Assembly (NCBI GenBank): GCA_947167435.1
Contig: CAMVIC010000013.1
Coordinates: 1-14,984 of the forward strand
DNA length: 14,984 nt
Direction: 5' to 3'
DNA from: an uncultured Clostridia bacterium
Lineage (GTDB): Bacteria > Bacillota_A > Clostridia > Oscillospirales > Oscillospiraceae
The notes below the pieces were generated by a model. That model had not been told where the DNA came from, did no database searches, and saw only the letters and a list, made by a program, of their open reading frames with translations. The number at the start of each line of letters is the position of its first letter. Within the stretch, counting starts at the first letter, position 1. The position numbers were made by a program, and so were the translations under genes. This document shows, piece by piece, positions 1 through 5,917 of the stretch.

Positions 1-2
1 AT

Positions 3-227
3 GTTGAGCTGGCCGGGAGCTTCGTGGACGCGGGCTGTCAGGCGAAGGTGAAGCGGATGGACGCGGTGCAGGACGGAGTTCGTACCGTCGGTTATGTGAC
101 CGTCGTCACCACCACGCCCACCCGCCTGTGGGAGCTGGCGGAGAGCATGGACCGGCAGCTTTTTGTGGAGCAGCTGTACGAGAGCGTGGACTACCGCTTT
201 GATACCGTAGTCTGGCCGGAAAGCTGA
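3..227 (+). CDS. C-terminal end of an unrecognised protein (5' truncated by window)
   Basis: The frame is open from the left edge to a TGA at 225-227, so only about the last 74 residues of a longer protein are visible. The GTG at 24 is in frame but is most likely internal, because the frame continues upstream without a stop. The segment is soluble-looking and mixed alpha/beta, with a beta-like VGYVTVVTTT stretch followed by an amphipathic helix (LWELAESMDRQLFVEQLYE) and the ending VVWPES. That could be a small regulatory or ACT-like tail, but I do not recognise the family. The sigma-factor gene starts only 9 nt after its stop, so the two may be co-transcribed. Confidence 0.6.
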   Translation, partial: VELAGSFVDAGCQAKVKRMDAVQDGVRTVGYVTVVTTTPTRLWELAESMDRQLFVEQLYESVDYRFDTVVWPES

Positions 228-236
228 GGCGGGATT

Positions 237-797
237 ATGGAGGAACGAAAACTGCTGCGCCGTCTGAAACGGGGTGACCCGGCGGCGCTGGGGGAGCTGA
301 TCGACCGGTACAGCCCCTATGTGTATGCCATCGCCTCCAACATCATGTCCCATGCCATGAGTCGGGAGGACGTGGAGGAGGTGGTGTCCGACACCTTTGC
401 CAGCCTCTGGGAGAACCGGGGCAGGATCGAGACGGAGCTGCTGAAAGCCTATCTGGGCGCCATTGCCCGCAACAAGGCAAAATCCGCCCTGCGCAGCCAC
501 CGGCAGACGGAGGTGCTGGAGGACGACCTGATTACGCTGAGTCTGCCCAACGAGCCGGAGCGTCGGGCGCTGCTCTCGGAGCTGCGGATCCTTGCCCATG
601 AGGCGGTGGATTCCCTGCCGGAGCCGGACCGGGAGATTTTTCAGCGCTATTATTTCCTGTATCAGAAGGTAGATGAGATCAGCGCCCAGTTGGGCCTCAA
701 CAGTGCCACCGTGCGCACAAAGCTGGCCCGGGGACGAAAACGGCTGCGGAATTATCTGACGGAAAGGGGGTATTGCTGTGAAGATACGGATTTCTGA
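237..797 (+). CDS. ECF-type sigma-70 family RNA polymerase sigma factor
   Basis: A 186-residue protein with the two-domain layout of extracytoplasmic-function sigma factors. Region 2 lies at about residues 10-88, with the typical acidic/aromatic segment DVEEVVSDTFASLWEN (45-60) that binds core polymerase and melts the -10 element, followed by a basic helix (RNKAKSALRSHR). Region 4 lies at about 118-175, with a helix-turn-helix (VDEISAQLGLNSATVRTKLARGRKRL) that would read the -35 element. Length is normal for the family. The ATG at 237 follows the previous stop by 9 nt with only a weak GGCGGG ribosome site. The 3' end overlaps the next gene by 20 nt, the arrangement usual for a sigma factor and its membrane anti-sigma partner. 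Which promoters it reads cannot be told from this window. Confidence 0.93.
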   Translation: MEERKLLRRLKRGDPAALGELIDRYSPYVYAIASNIMSHAMSREDVEEVVSDTFASLWENRGRIETELLKAYLGAIARNKAKSALRSHRQTEVLEDDLITLSLPNEPERRALLSELRILAHEAVDSLPEPDREIFQRYYFLYQKVDEISAQLGLNSATVRTKLARGRKRLRNYLTERGYCCEDTDF

Positions 798-1602
798 TCT
801 GATGGACGAGTGCTGTCCGGTCCAGGTGGAGCTGGCAGACGGCGACGCGGAGCTGGCCGCGCGCATCCGGCAGCAGGTGCGGCAGAAGCTGGAAAGCGAG
901 CCGCCCCGGAGCACGCACAGGCTGGGACGGGTCCTGCTGCTGGCGGCGGCACTGACCCTGCTGCTGGGAACGGTTGCCTACGCCGTCTCGAGCTTTGCCA
1001 TGAACGCTCAGAAGCGGCAATCCTCCGACCCGCCGCTGACCGTCCGCTGGCTGATGCTGAGCGAGAGCGGGGAAGTGCTGACGGACGTGAAGGACCTGGT
1101 CCCCGACGCGGGAATGGTACTCAGCTTCACCGGCCCGTCGGAAAGCGCCAATGTGCCGGAGCTGCGCTGCTTCTATCTGCCCTCGGAGCCCAGCTATGGC
1201 TGGACGGATGCGGACGGCTGGACTCGTTATCTGACGGACGAGCACGGCGAGAGCGGGGGAGAGCTGCCCTATATCGTCAGCGTCGCCAACGTGGAGCCGG
1301 GCGTCAGCCGCTATTATATCCGGGGTGAAACCAGCCTTGTGAAGGAGGAGCAGTGGGGCGACTGGCAGGTGCTGGAGCTGCACTCCGACTACAGCAGAAT
1401 CCCGTACCAGGGCTACAAAGAGGCAAATTTCATCCTGCTATTTGACCAGGGCCGGGGATACCTTGCCCGGGTGACCGGTACGGCAGAGCTGGAGACTCTG
1501 GAGCACATTGCCCGGGAGCTGGAAATCCGGGAGAGCGCAGAGCCCTATGAGCCCTCCGGCTATACGGAAACTCTGGTCAGCCTTGACCCGGCACGGGGAT
1601 AA
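778..1602 (+). CDS. Single-pass membrane protein, probable anti-sigma factor
   Basis: A 274-residue protein starting at GTG 778, inside the end of the sigma gene and behind an AAAGGGGG ribosome site (763-770), which suggests translational coupling. Residues 1-48 form a charged cytosolic helix-rich segment, about 50-71 a hydrophobic transmembrane helix (VLLLAAALTLLLGTVAYAV), and 75-274 an extracytoplasmic domain. The last part (ILLFDQGRGYLARVTGTAELETLEHIARELEI) resembles the DUF4367-type ending found in many Firmicutes anti-sigma proteins. The cytosolic part has Cys-Cys at 12-13 but not the HxxxCxxC motif of zinc anti-sigma domains. The role rests on its position after a sigma factor, the topology and the overlap; the sensed signal is unknown. 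Confidence 0.75.
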   Translation: MKIRISDLMDECCPVQVELADGDAELAARIRQQVRQKLESEPPRSTHRLGRVLLLAAALTLLLGTVAYAVSSFAMNAQKRQSSDPPLTVRWLMLSESGEVLTDVKDLVPDAGMVLSFTGPSESANVPELRCFYLPSEPSYGWTDADGWTRYLTDEHGESGGELPYIVSVANVEPGVSRYYIRGETSLVKEEQWGDWQVLELHSDYSRIPYQGYKEANFILLFDQGRGYLARVTGTAELETLEHIARELEIRESAEPYEPSGYTETLVSLDPARG

Positions 1603-1659
1603 GCTGCAGTATCCGGCGGAGAAAAGACGCAGAAAGCATTATGTAAAACAAAACAAAAC

Positions 1660-1752
1660 GGCGGCGCGGTCGGAATTCTGTTCCGATCGCGCCGTCCTGC
1701 CGGGAGAAAGAAGCAAAGAGAGGGAAAAGAACGCGGGCGGCCGCCGCTTTTT
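1660..1752 (+). terminator. Hairpin region ending the sigma/anti-sigma operon (possible weak terminator)
   Basis: A strong inverted repeat pairs 1660-1675 with 1681-1696 around a 5-nt loop (CGGCGCGGTCGGA against TCCGATCGCGCCG, with G-U pairs). On the plus strand no T-run follows it directly; instead an A-rich tract (1648-1658) precedes it, so the canonical U-tract would be on the minus strand. Further on, a weak 4-bp stem (1733-1736 with 1744-1747) is followed by TTTTT (1748-1752). Either could end the operon before the peptidase promoter; neither is a textbook terminator. Confidence 0.4.
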
Positions 1753-1797
1753 GTACAAAAAACGGGGAAAACGCCGGTAAAAACATGAAGAAAGCTC

Positions 1798-1826
1798 TGG
1801 TAAAACGGGGACGGGTTTGTTATACT
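1798..1826 (+). promoter_or_regulatory. Extended -10 promoter of the clostripain-like peptidase gene
   Basis: TGTTATACT at 1818-1826 is an extended -10 (TGn plus TATACT). The -35 position (about 1798-1803, TGGTAA) matches poorly, as is common with extended -10 promoters. The expected transcription start near 1833 lies downstream of the ATG at 1785, which argues that translation starts at 1860 rather than 1785. Confidence 0.6.
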
Positions 1827-1859
1827 GGTGCCATGCAAAATGGAAAAGAGGACAAAGCC

Positions 1860-4376
1860 ATGGCAGAAAACAACAATCGCCCCCAGGGCAGGGAAAAACA
1901 TGTAACCAACAACAGCAAAGGCATTTCCCGCCGCGGCTCGGGCCTGAACACGGGTCCGGTGGGCGGCGGACAGAGTCGTCCCAACGGGCAGACGCCGCCC
2001 AACCAGCCGGGAAATCAGTTTCAGAGAAGCGCGCGGACCACGCGAAGCGGCGGCGGCCGCAGCCCGCTGGCCACCATCATCATCCTTCTGGTGCTGCTGT
2101 TCGGCGGCGGGGGCGTGTTCGGCTCCAATCTGCTGGGCGGCGACAGCCAGAGCAGCGACTATGAAAGCAGCTATACCTACGTGACGCCGACCCCGCGGCC
2201 CACCGCGCAGGCGACCCCGCGGCCCACCGTGCAGGCAACTCCGCGACCCACCCAAAGCCCCCAGAGCAGCGGCAGCTTCAGCTCCTACGGCGCGCTGCAG
2301 AGCCCCTATGCCAGCCTGATTCAGGGCGCTGCATCCACAGGCACTGCCGCAAGCGAGGAGCAGGAGGCAAGCAGCAGCGTGGCCATCGGCACCCGCGCCA
2401 AACGCACCAAAATCCTCGGCAAGGGTAAGGATACCGTCACCATCATGGTCTATATGTGCGGCACGGACCTGGAATCCAGAAGCGGCATGGCCAGCAAGGA
2501 CCTGGTGGAGATGGCCAACGCCAGGCTGGGCGACAACGTGCACGTGATCGTGTATACCGGCGGCTGCAGCCGCTGGAATCTGCAGGGCATCAGCAACAGC
2601 GTAAACCAGATTTACGAAGTGCGAAACGGCAATATGCAGCGCCTGGTGTCCGACGCCGGGAACGTGCCCATGACCCGTCCCGCCACGCTGACCTCCTTTG
2701 TCCAGTGGTGCGCCGAGAATTATCCAGCCAACCGCAATATGCTGATTTTCTGGGACCACGGCGGCGGCTCGGTCAGCGGCTACGGCTATGACCAGAAGTA
2801 TCAGTCCAGCGGTTCCATGAGCCTTGCCGGCATCAACCAGGCCCTGAAGGATGCGGGGGTCAGCTTTGACTTCGTGGGCTTTGACGCCTGCCTGATGGCC
2901 ACCGCAGAAACTGGCCTGATGCTGGACAAGTACGCCGACTATATGATCGCCTCCGAGGAGACGGAGCCGGGCATCGGCTGGTACTACACCAACTGGCTCA
3001 CCAGCCTCTCCAACAATACATCCATGCCCACGGTGGAGGTCGGCAAGCAGATTGTGGACGACTTCGTTTCCACCTGTGCCCGCCAGTGCGCGGGACAGTC
3101 CGCCACGCTGTCCGTGGTGGACCTGGCGGAGCTTTCCTCCACGGTCCCGGCAAAGATGAAGGACTTTTCCCAGTCCCTCAGCAGCATGATAACCAACAAC
3201 CAGTATGCCCAGGTCTCCGCCGCCCGCAACGGCACCCGGGAGTTTGCCCGCAGCTCCGTCATTGACCAGATTGACCTGGTCCACTTTGCACGGAATCTTG
3301 GCACCAGTGAGGGCGAGGCTCTGGCCAAGGCCCTGCAGGGGGCGGTAAAGTACAACCGCACCTCCTCCAATATGACCAACGCCTATGGCCTTTCCATTTA
3401 CTTCCCCTATCGGAAAACCTCCAGCGTGGACAAGGCAGTGAGCACCTACAGCGCCATCGGCATGGACGAGAGCTATTCCCAGTGTATCCGGGAGTTTGCC
3501 AGTCTGGAGGTCAGCGGTCAGGCGGTCACCGGCGGCACCAACTCCCCCTATTCCGCCCTCTTCGGAAACAGCTACAGCTATTCCAGCTCTGACGAGATGG
3601 ATCTGCTCGGCGCGCTGCTGGGCAGCTTCCTGGGCGGAGATTACAGCTCGGTTTCCGGGCTCAACAGCGGCAACACCGGCTTTTTCACCGGCAGGTCCCT
3701 CTCCCAGGAGGATACGGTTCTGTATCTGAGTGAAAACCGCTTCGACGCGGCGTCCCTGGTCTGGAGTGAAAACGCAGACGGGCAGCAGGTGATTTCTCTG
3801 CCCGAATCCCAGTGGGCCCTGGTGATGGGCCTGGATCTGAACGCCTTCTATGACGACGGCGAGGGCTATGTGGATCTTGGAATGGACAACGTCTTTTCCT
3901 TTGACGCCGACGGCAATCTGCTCTCTCCGGACGACCGCACCTGGCTTGCGGTGGATGGGCAGCCCGTGGCCTACTACCACGAGTATACCCAGCGCAGCGG
4001 CGACAGCCTGGTGATTTCCGGCAGAATCCCCGCCCTGCTCAACGGAGAGCGGATGGATCTGCTGGTGGTGTTCGATGCGGAGCATCCCTACGGCAGCATT
4101 GTGGGCGCCCGCAGCGCCTATGTGAGCGGAGAGACCGAAACCGTGGCCAAGGACCTGGAGGAAATCCCCGAGGGCACCAAAATCGACTTTATCTGCGATT
4201 ATTACCAGTACGACGGAACCTACGAGAATACCTACATTCTGGGTCAGGAATCCACAATCTACCGCCCGGATCTGGAAATCTCCAATGTGGATGTGGGTGA
4301 CGGCCAGCTGAGCCTAACCTATCGCTTTACCGACATCTATCAGCAGCACTACTGGACACCGGTCATCCTTCGGTAA
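1860..4376 (+). CDS. Membrane-anchored clostripain-like cysteine peptidase (family C11)
   Basis: An 838-residue protein. I place the start at ATG 1860: it has AGAGGA at 1847-1852 with 7-nt spacing and lies just after the predicted transcription start, while the in-frame ATG at 1785 lies upstream of the promoter. Layout: a basic Gly/Asn/Arg-rich cytosolic segment (1-69), one transmembrane helix (about 70-90), a Ser/Pro/Thr stalk with TPRPT repeats (109-131), then the C11 domain starting near TVTIMVYMCGTDLE. The catalytic dyad fits His300 in WDHGGG and Cys344 in DACLMA, the C11 signatures. A C-terminal beta-rich extension of about 280 residues follows. C11 enzymes cleave after Arg (or Lys) and usually mature by self-cleavage. 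The active domain should face outside the cell. Substrate unknown; it may process surface proteins. Confidence 0.9.
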   Translation: MAENNNRPQGREKHVTNNSKGISRRGSGLNTGPVGGGQSRPNGQTPPNQPGNQFQRSARTTRSGGGRSPLATIIILLVLLFGGGGVFGSNLLGGDSQSSDYESSYTYVTPTPRPTAQATPRPTVQATPRPTQSPQSSGSFSSYGALQSPYASLIQGAASTGTAASEEQEASSSVAIGTRAKRTKILGKGKDTVTIMVYMCGTDLESRSGMASKDLVEMANARLGDNVHVIVYTGGCSRWNLQGISNSVNQIYEVRNGNMQRLVSDAGNVPMTRPATLTSFVQWCAENYPANRNMLIFWDHGGGSVSGYGYDQKYQSSGSMSLAGINQALKDAGVSFDFVGFDACLMATAETGLMLDKYADYMIASEETEPGIGWYYTNWLTSLSNNTSMPTVEVGKQIVDDFVSTCARQCAGQSATLSVVDLAELSSTVPAKMKDFSQSLSSMITNNQYAQVSAARNGTREFARSSVIDQIDLVHFARNLGTSEGEALAKALQGAVKYNRTSSNMTNAYGLSIYFPYRKTSSVDKAVSTYSAIGMDESYSQCIREFASLEVSGQAVTGGTNSPYSALFGNSYSYSSSDEMDLLGALLGSFLGGDYSSVSGLNSGNTGFFTGRSLSQEDTVLYLSENRFDAASLVWSENADGQQVISLPESQWALVMGLDLNAFYDDGEGYVDLGMDNVFSFDADGNLLSPDDRTWLAVDGQPVAYYHEYTQRSGDSLVISGRIPALLNGERMDLLVVFDAEHPYGSIVGARSAYVSGETETVAKDLEEIPEGTKIDFICDYYQYDGTYENTYILGQESTIYRPDLEISNVDVGDGQLSLTYRFTDIYQQHYWTPVILR
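2190..2252 (+). repeat. 24-bp in-frame tandem repeat coding TPRPT(A/V)QA
   Basis: Two near-identical 24-bp units (2190-2213 and 2214-2237, differing at two bases) and a partial third (2238-2252) encode the Pro/Thr stalk between membrane helix and peptidase domain. The unit length is a multiple of three, so copy-number change would alter stalk length without shifting the frame. Confidence 0.8.
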
Positions 4377-4472
4377 AGGGCATCATTGCCGGGCGGAAAA
4401 GGGAAATGGAAACAAAAAGTTAAAAATCGGCAAAAAATTAAGAACTTTTATATTTCCTTTTTTGACAGCATG

Positions 4473-4481
4473 TGTTATAAT
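4473..4481 (+). promoter_or_regulatory. Extended -10 promoter of the SH3b lipoprotein gene
   Basis: TGTTATAAT at 4473-4481 is a perfect extended -10. It sits in an A/T-rich stretch (about 4411-4490) that stands out from the GC-rich surroundings and could act as an upstream element. A TTGACA at 4462-4467 is only 8 bp upstream of the TATAAT, too close to be its -35 box; the properly spaced hexamer (4453-4458, TTTCCT) is weak. The predicted start near 4488 leaves a leader of about 70 nt before the gene, ending in AGGAGG (4546-4551), 8 nt before the ATG. Confidence 0.7.
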
Positions 4482-4559
4482 CATTTTCACAATCGGTAAA
4501 ATGCTCTGCCATCACGGCGGCGTGGACGCTGTGAGTGTTCAGATGAGGAGGTTTACATC

Positions 4560-5279
4560 ATGAAGAGAGCTGTACTTCTGGCTCTGGTCCTGGTTCTGGC
4601 CCTGGCTCTGGTGGGCTGCGGGCAGAAGGCTGTCGAGCCGGATACCGTCCCCCTGGATGAATCCAATCAGGAGACGATTTTTATTGAGACGCCGCCCCCG
4701 GCCACGCCCACCCCGGAGACGACTCCTCCCGTGGTGATCGTAACGCCGTTTCCGGTGCCGTCCGTCAGCCCCAGTCCCATTCCGACCCAGGTGACGCCGG
4801 AGACCCCGACGCCCTCGCCGGTAGCCACCGTGGCGCCCACGCCCGACGACTACGTCGGCCCCACCGCCACCGAGGCGGAGATTGCCGCGGGCAAGGCGGG
4901 CTATCTCAGCGGCGACGGCGTCAATCTGCGCGCCGAGAGCAATGCACAGTCCCGGATTCTGGACAGCTTCCCCCGCGGGACGGAGTTCCGCATCCTGGGC
5001 TATGAAAACGGCTGGGCCAAGGTGCTGGTCAACGGGATCGTGGGCTACTTCGCCGGCAACTATGTAAGAGAAGGCATGCCCGCCACAACAACCACGACCA
5101 CAACCACGACCAATACGAACACAAATACCGCCCCCGCCAACTATAACAACAACGGCAACGCCACCGTAGTGGTGGAGGCGCCCAACGGCAATACCAACGG
5201 CGGCCCCAGCTACAATCAGCCCTCGGAGCCGACGGTTGACGAATACGGTGTTGCCAGCGCTGTCATCACCTTCGGCTGA
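4560..5279 (+). CDS. SH3b-domain lipoprotein with Pro/Thr-rich stalk
   Basis: A 239-residue exported lipoprotein. Residues 1-20 are a lipoprotein signal peptide (MKRAVLLALVLVLALALVGC) with lipobox LVGC, so Cys20 would be acylated and the protein anchored on the outer face of the membrane. Residues 44-95 form a Pro/Thr/Val-rich linker. A bacterial SH3 domain spans about 113-170 (GYLSGDGVNLRAESNAQS, then GWAKVLVNGIVGYFAGNYV), a fold that commonly binds peptidoglycan or wall peptides. The tail is low-complexity: nine Thr (176-184), alternating Asn-Thr and an Asn/Gly-rich region ending AVITFG. No catalytic domain is visible, so a wall-binding or scaffold role is an inference. It has its own promoter and a terminator at 5309. 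Confidence 0.88.
   Translation: MKRAVLLALVLVLALALVGCGQKAVEPDTVPLDESNQETIFIETPPPATPTPETTPPVVIVTPFPVPSVSPSPIPTQVTPETPTPSPVATVAPTPDDYVGPTATEAEIAAGKAGYLSGDGVNLRAESNAQSRILDSFPRGTEFRILGYENGWAKVLVNGIVGYFAGNYVREGMPATTTTTTTTTNTNTNTAPANYNNNGNATVVVEAPNGNTNGGPSYNQPSEPTVDEYGVASAVITFG
5085..5111 (+). repeat. Poly-threonine codon tract
   Basis: Nine consecutive ACN codons, including a repeated ACCACGACC unit (5091-5099 and 5103-5111), followed by alternating AAY/ACN codons to about 5129. It is a low-complexity tract in the tail of the lipoprotein; slippage by whole units would stay in frame. Confidence 0.75.
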
Positions 5280-5308
5280 CCGGCGCGAAACAGAATCACA
5301 GAACCGAC

Positions 5309-5342
5309 ACGCGGCGCCCCTGACAGGGCGCCGCGTTCTTTG
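5309..5342 (+). terminator. Intrinsic terminator of the SH3b lipoprotein gene
   Basis: An 11-bp perfect GC-rich stem (ACGCGGCGCCC at 5309-5319 with its complement at 5326-5336), a 6-nt loop CTGACA, then a T-rich tail (TTCTTT, 5336-5341). It starts 29 nt after the lipoprotein stop codon. Confidence 0.85.
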
Positions 5343-5400
5343 CCGTTGGGAGGAGGCAAAGAGCTCCGTAACGATTCAGATGATCCGGCGCAAGGGGAGC

Positions 5401-5428
5401 TCAGAGGGGATTTTCCCCTCTGATTTTT
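5401..5428 (+). terminator. Intrinsic terminator without an obvious gene in front
   Basis: A 10-bp perfect stem (TCAGAGGGGA at 5401-5410, TCCCCTCTGA at 5414-5423) is followed directly by TTTTT (5424-5428). Those five Ts also begin the left arm of a second 10-bp hairpin (5424-5433 with 5438-5447), so the two adjacent hairpins share the T-tract. It may be a backup to the terminator at 5309 or end a separate short transcript. Confidence 0.7.
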
Positions 5429-5650
5429 CGCCTGGTCAGGCGAAAAACAAGGTTATATCCCGTTTTTGACGGGGTTGTGCCTCGCCAAAAACACCCTGAG
5501 CCAAGCTGCGCGAGTCCTCCCTCTGACTGTTTCGTCACCCGAAGGGGACGGAACAGCTATATATTGCCTTGCGTTTTTTGCACAGACGCTGCACAAGCGG
5601 TGACACCCGGTAACATCAAGGGGAAAAAGCGCGGACAAACGGAAAAACAG

Positions 5651-5691
5651 AAGACGCGGCGGAGACTGAAAGCGGCTCCGCTGTGTTTTTT
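5651..5691 (+). terminator. Second orphan terminator, upstream of the nrdD promoter
   Basis: The stem pairs 5651-5664 (AAGACGCGGCGGAG) with 5676-5689, including G-U pairs, around an 11-nt loop. Its GC core closes at 5685 and is followed by TTTTTT (5686-5691). The orientation fits plus-strand transcription only. It lies 340 nt beyond the lipoprotein terminator and 107 nt before the nrdD -35 box, so it implies a transcript that starts within 5343-5640 or read-through past two earlier terminators. Confidence 0.65.
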
Positions 5692-5797
5692 ATAAGACGG
5701 TGACCGACGAAAATGCCGGAAAGGCCGGTGTTTCCCGGCTTTGCGCCGAGGGGGGCAAAAACAACAAAAGGTGACGAATGTCGACAAAAGGAATTCT

Positions 5798-5826
5798 TTG
5801 ACTTTTGCTCGGGGATATGGTATCCT
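5798..5826 (+). promoter_or_regulatory. Sigma-A type promoter of nrdD
   Basis: TTGACT (5798-5803) and TATCCT (5821-5826) are separated by exactly 17 bp. The expected transcription start is near 5833, giving an 85-nt leader to the ATG at 5918. Two NrdR-box-like palindromes lie just downstream. Confidence 0.7.
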
Positions 5827-5840
5827 AGTTCACGCTGATA

Positions 5841-5856
5841 ACACTAAATATAGTAA
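5841..5856. promoter_or_regulatory. NrdR box 1 (nrdD operator)
   Basis: ACACTAAATATAGTAA matches the known NrdR-box consensus acaCwAtATaTwGtgt at 13 of 16 positions by eye, including the conserved C and G and the central AT core. NrdR is the nucleotide-sensing repressor of ribonucleotide reductase genes. The site lies just downstream of the predicted start, where a bound repressor would block initiation. Confidence 0.7.
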
Positions 5857-5872
5857 ATTCAATCCGGATAAA

Positions 5873-5888
5873 ACACAAGATCATGTGA
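5873..5888. promoter_or_regulatory. NrdR box 2 (nrdD operator)
   Basis: ACACAAGATCATGTGA matches the NrdR consensus at about 12 of 16 positions, with both outer half-sites (acaC and Gtg) intact but a poorer centre. Its centre is exactly 32 bp from that of box 1, about three helical turns, as expected for paired NrdR sites. It overlaps a palindrome (AGATCA-TG-TGATCT, 5878-5891). Confidence 0.55.
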
Positions 5889-5917
5889 TCTCTTCAGCAT
5901 GATCGGGGGAGAAGCAA

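Larger units (their letters stand above)
5343..5797. other. Gene-poor, hairpin-rich intergenic stretch
   Basis: I see no credible protein gene here: the short frames on both strands have no family resemblance or convincing ribosome site. Several inverted repeats are present: 5361-5367 with 5396-5402 (GAGCTCC/GGAGCTC); 5424-5433 with 5438-5447 (TTTTTCGCCT/AGGCGAAAAA); 5458-5462 with 5468-5472 (CCCGT/ACGGG); 5527-5556 (CTGTTTCGTC/GACGGAACAG with a CCC/GGG top); and 5715-5722 with 5731-5739. It also holds two separate terminator-like elements listed individually. No tRNA-like GTTCGA arm was seen. It could contain a small RNA gene or a remnant of a repetitive element. Confidence 0.55.

Noticed and set aside
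1785..1859. ATG at 1785 as the start of the peptidase gene
   Set aside because: It lies upstream of the extended -10 at 1818-1826, so it would not be in the transcript; ATG 1860 has a good ribosome site.
1560..4085. 841-residue open frame on the minus strand
   Set aside because: It lies antisense to the clostripain-like gene, has low-complexity His/Ala/Gly/Leu-rich sequence and no motifs; it is a by-product of GC-rich codon use.
4415..4449. AAAAGTT/AACTTTT inverted repeat after the peptidase gene as a terminator
   Set aside because: The stem is only 7 A/T-rich pairs with a 21-nt loop, too weak to terminate; it is more likely part of the A/T-rich promoter region.
4462..4481. TTGACA and TATAAT as a classical promoter pair
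   Set aside because: The spacing is only 8 bp; sigma-A needs about 16 to 18. The TATAAT is better explained as an extended -10.
5453..5787. Short open frames of 60 to 77 residues on both strands in the nrdD upstream region
   Set aside because: No ribosome site, unusual residue composition, and they cross hairpins and terminators; unlikely to be genes.
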